NCBI GenBank assembly: GCA_008802785.1
Contig: VUYT01000004.1
Location: forward strand, 248,001-312,000
Origin: Symmetrospora coprosmae
Taxonomy: Eukaryota; Basidiomycota; Cystobasidiomycetes; Symmetrosporaceae
Direction of reading: 5' to 3'
Length of the DNA: 64,000 bases
Of this stretch, positions 56,929-64,000 are shown in pieces. The stretch's first letter is position 1. Each line of letters starts with the position of its first letter. The notes under the pieces are model-generated. The model was not told the DNA's origin, did not search any database, and saw only the letters and a program-made list of their open reading frames with translations. Both the position numbers and the translations under genes were made by a program.

Positions 56929-59900
56929 TCACACAAAGACCCACCGGCTCCCTACGCGCTTCTGCGTCGCCTTGATGGGCGCAAGCTTGAGCATCTCGAA
57001 GTCGGCAAACTTGGGGACCACAAAGCACACTCGCTCCTGCGCCGACCCGTCCGCGGCCGTCTTGGTCGTTGCGACTGCACCCGCGCTGGCGCTTGCAGGG
57101 TTCTCACCGGGTGCAGCCTCGAGCACACGGGAGAATGTGCACAGCGGCTTTCCCAACGTGGGCAACCATGCCGTGCTGATGCGCGTAACGGCTACAGACA
57201 AGCAAGTAACGCAAAGAAGGCAGGTGCAATGAGCATACGCAGAGAAGCATGCTGCAGCCCGCGCTGTCGGTGTGACTCACCCCGAATAAACACCCGGCTC
57301 GTCCGGACCAGCTCCTGGTAGACGACGCATTCGGGTGGGGAAGAGTGGAAAAGAATGCTCGAAGGGTGGATGAAGACGTCCTCGTCGACTCCGATCGCGC
57401 GGTAGGCCACTCCACGCGTCGAAGCGTACTTGCTGCTGTCGCCTTCCGAGGGCGCAACCAGGTCTTTGCGGATGGCGACCTGGTCGATGAAGGCGGCGGT
57501 CAGCAGCTGCCGTATGACCTTGAGCTGCGGGTGTTCAGCAGGAAGAAGCGGGGCCGTCAGCAAGGCTCCTCCTCAGATGCCGCGCTTACCTGTGATTGTA
57601 ACTCACCTGGGTATCATTTGGCGGCCGCAGCTTTGGGTCAAAGCCCGCGTCGAGTCCAGGGAAATTTGACTGCACGATCCTGCTGATCTGCGCCCGCAGT
57701 TTGTGGATCTCTTGCATTGCCTATGCAGATGCAAGAACGCATCACGTTAATCATCAATCATCTGCAGATCAGACTCCACCAGCAGCCATGCTTACCTTTG
57801 CTCTCACATAGCTCTTCTCGCAGAACTTGACAGACCCGCCATCGTACTCGTACGCACCGACGACGCTGAGCATCTTGAAGATGTCGCTGCTCGCTTTGCC
57901 CAGGGCCGCATGCTGCTGCTGCACCGCAAAGAAGCTGCGCCGCTGCACTTTACGCAGCTCGCGCGCTTTGACCTCCTCGCTCCTGATGTGCTCCAGCTCG
58001 GCGCCATTCTCGGCGTCGTGGCCCTGGCCAGCCTTGTCATCGTCATCTCCCCCAAAGCCCAGACTCTCAGGCCTGAGGAAAGGGTCCCCTACGGATAGAG
58101 CCGATACCACCGCAATGATGTAAGGCAGGCAGCCGTGCTGCTGCCCAACGACAAGCATCTTGGAGAACCTGGGCGAGAGCGGGAAGAGCGACATTGCATT
58201 GCCGAGCTCGGTGATGCGTGCCGGGGACGTCGTCCGGTTCCCGCTCACAACGGGCGCCGTGAGTGCACCGAGATTGACGAGAATCTTTTCGGCCTTTTGC
58301 AGCGCAGCACGGTCCGGCGGCGTCGGGAAGGGAAAGTTGATGACTTGGTCAATGTTCATGCTCTTCATCTGCAGCATGATGCCCTCGATCGGCATGCGCA
58401 GGATCTCCGGGGCCGTGTGCTGTGCGAACTGCGTCTCGAAGATGTTGGACGAGTACAGACGGTAGCAGTGCCCCGGGCCGGTACGACCTGCTCGCCCTGC
58501 TCGCTGGGACGCCGAAGCCTTCGAGATCCAGGATACGTCAAAGGATTGTATCCCTGACGCTGTGTCGTAGTTGCGCTAGAAGTGCCAAAATAGGGTCAGT
58601 GGCGTTTACAGCCGCAGCGGTGCCCTTGCACTTACTTCTTTGGCGAGTCCACAATCGACAACGTATTTGATATTGGGGATCGTCAGGGACGTTTCGGCAA
58701 CGTTTGTTGCAATGACTACAAGGCGGTGACCTTCGGGTGGGGCCCTGAAGACGCGCATCTGCTTGTCCGTGGGCAGCAACGAGTAAAGCGGGAGGATATG
58801 CATCGGAACTGAGAGGGGAACACGCACACGTTGCGTTAGCTTTCGCGGATGCACGCATCTACAGGTCGGACGCACCGTCTGACTCCTCCTCCCTGTCTGC
58901 GAAGAGGGCATCCGGGTCGTCCTCGTACTCTTCGTCCGAATCCAAGGCGTCCGGATCTTCGATAGGCTCCTCAGCTTCGATGCCATCGTCGACATCGCCG
59001 GCGAGGTCTCGAGGCTCGTAGCCAAGATCCACTTCCTCGGCTTCAACATCGCCTATAGAAAAGCACAGTGAGCTCTGTGCAGCATGCTTGTGGAGTGCCA
59101 TCCGCCTCACCTTGCTTTGAGCTGATCGCAGCTACTTTTGCGTCTTCCCCAATTGCCACGGCCGTATCTCCTCCCTCTGGCTCCTCCTTACCCTTGCGCC
59201 AGCTTTTTGAGCCCATGGCGATCCGCTCTCTCCGCGCCATTCTCTCGCCAACGGCCTGTGCTCCGAAGCGCTTCTCGAGGCGCTTGCAAAGCGTTGTAAT
59301 CTCGTTCTGCCCAGTCAGGAAGACAAGTACGCCTCCACCAGGAAGCCGAGCGTGGATCTTGCTGACCTTCTTGTACGCTTCGTCGAGATAGTCTGGCCGT
59401 GTCTTGCGATTAAAGTGCATCGTAACGGGATGCTGTCGAGCAGCCACGTTGATGAGCGGTGGCGGCGACTTGAACAAGCTTGTGTTTTCGGTGAAGTCCG
59501 TAGCGCGCAAGGTGGCTGACATAATTATCAAGCGCAGGGGCTGAAGTTCGGGAGGGGCCGCATCAGCGTGCGCGCAAGATCAGAAGCTCCGGGCACTAAG
59601 CCGCTCACCTTCACGCCTTGCTTGCCTTCTCGCCACATGTCTTCGCGCAACCTCACAACGCGGCTCAATGTGCCGATCAAGACATCCGTGTTGACGCTAC
59701 GTTCGTGTGCTTCATCCACAATGACGACACTGTAACGCGATAGGAGGAAGTCGTCCGCCAGCTCGCGGAGCAGAACTCCATCCGTTATGAACTTGATGGC
59801 CGTGGTCGGGGAGGTAGTGGCGTCGTATCGGATTTGGTAGGATACCCTGCTTGGCGGCAGGCTCAACTCCTCCCCAACACGGGTCGCCATGGACATTGCT

Positions 59901-61726
59901 GCCACCCGGCGCGGCTGGGTGATGCCAATCATGCCTGGATTGTCAGAGCCGGGGCCGCCAAAGCCAGCTTCGTAGAGGAACTGCGGGACTTGCGTCGTCT
60001 TGCCGCTTCCCGTCTCTCCACAGAGTACCACTACGCTGTGCAACCGGATTGCCTCCATGATCGTGTCTTCTTCTGCGAGAATAGGCAGCTGCAAGCGTTT
60101 TTCTTGCACCTCTTCCGACCGCTGCACTGCAATAACCGGCTGCCGTTTCTTGGCTGCTGGTAAAGCCGACCCATTTGCGCCGTTCCTTTCATTCGCACTT
60201 GTATGCGCAGACGGCAGGTCAATGAGGGTATTTGTTGGCAGCACGAGCTCTTCTCCCAAAGGTCCTCGCATTGATGCGGAAGTCCTGCCGGACGGCTTAC
60301 GCGGCACTACTCCCGCTGGCGCGTTCGAGACGAGCGGTTCTCCTTCTTCGGTACGACTGTCTGCGAGGCCCAGCTGATGTCGTGCCCAATCCTTGAAGCT
60401 GCCTCGCTGACGCTGCCCTGGCTCACGGGTAGTTGTGGAATTTGCACCGGCTGACTCCGTTTCGTCGTCTTCCAGGCCCTCACTTTCCAGTCCTGGCGCG
60501 TCATCGCCATCATCCTTAATTCCTCCCCACTCTTCCTCGTCTTCGAGCTTATGTTCAGCGTCCGACTCTTCTGCTGACGACCCGTCTTCTTGGCCATTGC
60601 CTTCTTCATCCTCGTCACTAGCCCCGTTTCCTGACTTCTCGGGATCCGTGTCAAATTCCGAGTCCGATGAGTCGAAGGAATCCTCCGAATCCGACGAGGG
60701 GAAGTCCTGCGGCTTGATGAGTTTTCCCATTTTGCGCTGTATGGAAAGCATCATGGGCTCACTGATCGGACTTCCGGCTCGCACGGACCGCGGTTGACGT
60801 ACAATATACTGCTGTTTGGGCCTCCTCTGCACTACGACAGGGACGACGCCGCCCGCAAGGCCGCTCCCGACAGTTACAGGAGCTGAGCTTGTTTTTGGAA
60901 TGCTTGTACTCGGAGCGGCTGTGTCCTTGTCCGCACTGACCTCTGCTCCATTGGGTGCTGGCAGGTTGCTTGCAGAAACTGCTTCCCGCTTGTGGATCGT
61001 CTCCGTGCGCTCTCCAGACGGACCGGCCTCGGGCGGGGTATCCTCGGCTGCATCTCCATCCACGTCGTCAGAGCTGCCTTCCTCGTCGTCCGAATGATAG
61101 CCCTTCTTCTTGTTTGCCACGATGTCGAAGACTCGCTGGCGCTTGCGGTCACCCAGGGTCGTAACGCGGTCCAGCTTCTCCTGGTTCGTATGAAACTGCT
61201 TCGAGCCAAGTGTAGATGACGGGCGTAGTTGAAGCGGGTTCTGCATCGTCTCCTGTGAAGCGCTGTATTGCGCCAGCGCGGGGATACACGTGAGTGCCGG
61301 CTCTCAAGTACTCGTTACAGCTCCGCAGCGGCCGCTCCTGGTCCTGGCAAACTCACGCCAAAGACTTGAAGAGTTCTGTCCGTCGATCTTTCTGCAGCTT
61401 CTTCTCTACGTAATTGTCCATTCGCTTTCGCTTCTTGGACGACATCTTGCCTTGAGAAGCGGCCTGACACGCCCTCGCCACGAAGAGGCAGCGTCAGCTT
61501 CCAGAGGCGCCAACGGCGAGCTGCCGGGACGCCAGCTCACCTGCTCTTGGATCTCACGCTGCTCCCTGGCTTTTGCCTTCTCTGCTGCTGTCCGCGGAAT
61601 GATGATTTCTGCATCTCCAGCATTCTCAGGCTGCTCATCCTGAACCCTTGCCTTCTTCTTGCCCTCTCTCCTAGCCTGGAGCTGCTCCTCCCGCGCCTTG
61701 TTGAAGCGTGGGCGTGTGTGTCCCAT
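56929..61726 (-). CDS. ECM16: DEAH-box RNA helicase Dhr1/Ecm16 (DHX37 type)
   Basis: Nucleolar helicase that dismantles U3 snoRNA from pre-ribosomes in 18S rRNA maturation. Ten exons on the minus strand: 61726-61541, 61445-61357, 61262-59609, 59540-59111, 59052-58876, 58808-58636, 58575-57796, 57720-57607, 57524-57281 and 57191-56929, 1,369 residues. It opens [20 protein letters not shown] and has [19 protein letters not shown], the Dhr1 N-terminal basic block. Motifs: [15 protein letters not shown] (I), [14 protein letters not shown] (II), [12 protein letters not shown] (III), LPTDKQM and [12 protein letters not shown] (V region), [20 protein letters not shown] (VI). The ratchet/HA2 and OB regions follow, ending [17 protein letters not shown]. 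Acidic linkers occur before the helicase core and within RecA2. Confidence 0.94.
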
Positions 61727-61968
61727 ACTGACGCCGTTGAGCACTCTGCAAGAGTAGCAGCGAACCTTTTCTCTGACTGCACAAAGCACAAGCAAGGCCG
61801 CTTCGTCCAGGTCGGCCGCAGCATTCTCCGATCGCCTGCAGCTGCGCCGGCACGTGCAAGCTCGACGCGGCCCTCTCCGACGGTACTCGACTCGGACGGA
61901 CGTCCGTAGTGGCTTGCCTGCAAGAGCATCCTAAAGTCATATTTTATGGTGACTACGCTCGGCCAACA

Positions 61969-63659
61969 TCACTCTAGATCTCGACAGTCTCCAATGCTCC
62001 ATCTGGGTCGCAGCGGGCTGTCGAAGGTGTCGAATCTACCTATCCGCAAGCTCTCGAAAGCGGTCCAAGCGATCATCACGGCATTGTCTAGGAAAGCGAC
62101 GTTGTCGTGAGCTGCAAGCTCATGCTGCTCATGTACTACGTGGGCTTACCTGTACAGAGTGAGATCGGCGGGTATAGCAGCCGCATGTCCTCCCCGCCGT
62201 TGTGATCCAAACACTCACGCATTCTGCATGCGCAGCGTCGAGGCGCGAGCCTCAGCTTGCGGATCACCTTGTCTGATAAGGGGACACTCACCTCTGACGA
62301 AGAAATGCATTGGAAGCCACACCTCCACTAATGACCAGACTGGAAGGTTTGGGTCCCGCGTGCGCTTTCAGAGCCAGCGCCGTCTTTTCCTCCAATTGGC
62401 GTACTGCCATGGCCTGAAAAGCAGCAGCTAGCTCTCTCTTCTGCCCATCAGGAAGAGACGATGTTCCATTGGGCTCTGCTTCCGGGCCAGAGTAACGCTT
62501 GACAGCGGATTTCAATCCGCTGTATGAGAAGCGCAGCTCGCCAGGAGCTGGGACGGAGAGATTCGCAAAGGCGGAGGGAGATGGGTGCACGCCAGCGACG
62601 TACTTTTCGAGAGCTTCTCCGCCAGAGCTTGCGCCATTGAACGGAATATCGAGCATCCGTGCCACCTTGTCGAATGCATCGCTCCAAGCCGAAGTAGGCA
62701 TACATGGTTAGCCGCGCAGGTCGATTGAACGATCATTCACCTCAGACTCACCCTATGCTGTCGTCTGTACTTGTAGCAAGGAGTCGCATGTCAAATGGTC
62801 CCTCTGCCAGCACCAAGAGCGTATGACCTCCCGAGACCAGCAGAGTCAGGTAGGGGTAAGCTGGAGCTTCGTCTTCCGTAAGACCGACGGTAAGTGCATG
62901 CGCCTGCATATGGTGCACTCCAATGAGAGGCTTCTCGTATGCCGCCGAGAGTGTCTTTGCTGCAAGAGAGCACGACGCTAGGCACGCTGGCATTCCGGGA
63001 CCTCGAGTGTAAGCGATAGCATCCACATCGGAGACGGACAGCCCGGCCTCATCCAGACATTGCCGGATTGCTTTCGCCTGTTTCCGAGCGCGGTATCAGC
63101 CGCCTGTCTCCCGTCTTCGGCGGCGATGGGTTTTCGCTTATTCCCACCATGTTTTTCTGATGGCGCGAAGTGGCATGATAAGGGTGGATGCCTGTGGCCG
63201 GGTAGAAGGCTGTAAGCCGCCTGACAGTGCGACTGCCTGCGATCCGGCTCACCGCCCCATTGCTCTGCGCGAGACCGAGTGCAGGCTGGTCAGTCAGTCT
63301 GCGATTGAAAGCCCTTGGTCCCTCGGGGTTCATCCGTCCATACCCACCTAGGAGATCCTGCTGCTTAAGGACGATGTTCGCAAGGATTCGCTTCCCAGAG
63401 TCGACTATAGCGGCGCAGGTGTCATCTGCAGACGACTCCAATCCTAGAATTCGGAGAGGTGCAGAAGGGTCGGGATTGCACCGGGGCAGACTTCTGCCAA
63501 ACCCTTGGATGACCTCTCGCCTCCCGTTACTTTTGCATGCAGGCTGGTACCACTGGGAAAGACATCGCGTCCTGGAAGAGCGAACTCCTTGCATGCATCA
63601 AACTTGCTGTCTCTCGCCGCAGTGAGACGGGAGGCAAGGCTCAGCATCGACAGCCTCAA
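61969..63659 (-). CDS. QRI7: Mitochondrial tRNA t6A37 threonylcarbamoyltransferase Qri7
   Basis: Transfers threonylcarbamoyl to A37 of ANN-decoding tRNAs in mitochondria. Exons on the minus strand: first exon ending at 63348, then 63191-63148, 63077-62752, 62681-62292, 62223-62150 and 62087-61969. [66 protein letters not shown] (metal-binding His pair), [29 protein letters not shown] and [18 protein letters not shown] are the TsaD/Kae1 family blocks. Two starts are possible: 63594 (399 residues, uninterrupted first exon) or 63659, whose [19 protein letters not shown] is a better mitochondrial presequence but needs a 32-nt intron at 63603-63572. Basic LysAsn-rich Kae1 features are absent, favouring Qri7. 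Confidence 0.92.
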
Positions 63660-63784
63660 CGAGGCAGAGGCGGCGGACCGAAAGATTGCGCAGGCATATA
63701 AGATGGCTACATGTGCGATTTGCGTTGAAGCTAATGAATAACAACATGACGAGGCACAACGTGCTGTTGAAGTGCGAATGGTGT

Positions 63785-64000
63785 CTAGCGGTGGGAGCTG
63801 AGGGCGATGGGATCAGCGCTGTCTCAGCAGATAACGAAGCTTGCAGTGGACCCGCATACCGTATCAACGTGAGAAACTCGCTCCGGGTCTTGTCTGATTT
63901 GCGGAAAGCGCCGAGCATCGCCGACGTGACAGTGGTTGCTCCAGGCTTCTGGACACCGCGCATGGTCATGCACATGTGCCTGTAGGAGCGATATGTGAAT
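63785..64000 (-). CDS. FOL2: GTP cyclohydrolase I, C-terminal exons (5' part off the window)
   Basis: First enzyme of folate/pterin synthesis, converting GTP to dihydroneopterin triphosphate. The minus-strand exon 63979-63860 encodes [19 protein letters not shown] and [15 protein letters not shown], the invariant C-terminal block with the zinc-binding Cys and substrate-contacting residues. It is bounded by a CTACAG acceptor at 63980-63985 and a GTATGC donor at 63859. A 13-nt last exon (63797-63785) would finish the protein as IRSHR; this is tentative because other AG sites lie nearby. The N-terminal part is beyond the right edge. Neighbouring QRI7 is on the same strand 126 bp downstream of this stop. 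Confidence 0.88.

Noticed and set aside
1-64000. Transposons, retroelements or a biosynthetic gene cluster
   Set aside because: No transposase, reverse transcriptase, integrase, long terminal or inverted repeats, and no grouping of pathway enzymes were seen; purine- and pterin-related genes (XPT1, ADE4, CDC8, FOL2) are scattered among unrelated genes.

Overview
The window is nuclear DNA of a filamentous or yeast-like fungus, most likely a basidiomycete. The evidence is a complete translation elongation factor 3 (fungus-restricted), a DASH-complex Duo1, a Mim1/TOM13-type outer-membrane insertase segment, a Rho1 GTPase, GC-rich codon use and many short GT-AG introns (mostly 40-100 nt). The intron load and the long disordered Ser/Gln/Ala-rich tails fit Ustilaginomycotina (Exobasidiomycetes-like) better than intron-poor Ustilago relatives; that placement is inference. 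I see no transposon, retroelement, CRISPR array, rRNA or convincing tRNA. The region is gene-dense, ordinary euchromatin.

Layout, left to right. A mitoferrin gene is cut by the left edge (- strand). Two tandem paralogous genes of unknown family follow at 2.3-3.6 kb (+). Then come xanthine/hypoxanthine phosphoribosyltransferase (-), a tentative RRM protein, a secreted and probably GPI-anchored aspartic protease, DASH subunit Duo1 and the DEAD-box ribosome-assembly helicase Dbp6 (all +). A 1.4-kb gene-free gap leads to a 1,820-residue Kin4/Kin1-like kinase, thymidylate kinase and a multi-RRM protein (+). Next are an unassigned membrane protein (-), PRPP amidotransferase Ade4 (+), splicing factor Cwf18 (-) and EF-3 (-), which is divergent from an MFS transporter (+). 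An Fe-S type L-serine dehydratase (+) meets the APC/C subunit Cdc27 (-) tail to tail, with only 53 nt between the stop codons. After a small one-TM protein come an Nt-glutamine amidase fused in frame to a Mim1 segment, a membrane-anchored GST and the NuA4 subunit Eaf7 (+). The right end carries Rho1, the DEAH helicase Dhr1, the mitochondrial t6A enzyme Qri7 and the 3' end of GTP cyclohydrolase I (all -).

The genes are mostly unrelated housekeeping genes, not a pathway cluster. Loose themes are ribosome and translation (Dbp6, Dhr1, EF-3, Qri7), cell division (Duo1, Cdc27, Kin4-like, Rho1), nucleotide and pterin supply (Xpt1, Cdc8, Ade4, Gch1) and mitochondria (mitoferrin, Mim1 segment, Qri7, serine dehydratase).

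The most unusual signals are: (1) one open frame joining an N-terminal glutamine amidase to a Mim1/TOM13 membrane segment; (2) a set of tiny exons, including a 3-nt exon that supplies an invariant Val of Rho1, a 4-nt first exon in ADE4 that splits the catalytic Cys codon, and 13-21 nt exons elsewhere; (3) a tandem orphan gene pair in which only one copy has a presequence-like N-terminus. Exon boundaries below were placed by hand from splice consensus, phase and protein-family continuity; total coding lengths divide by three for every gene marked complete.
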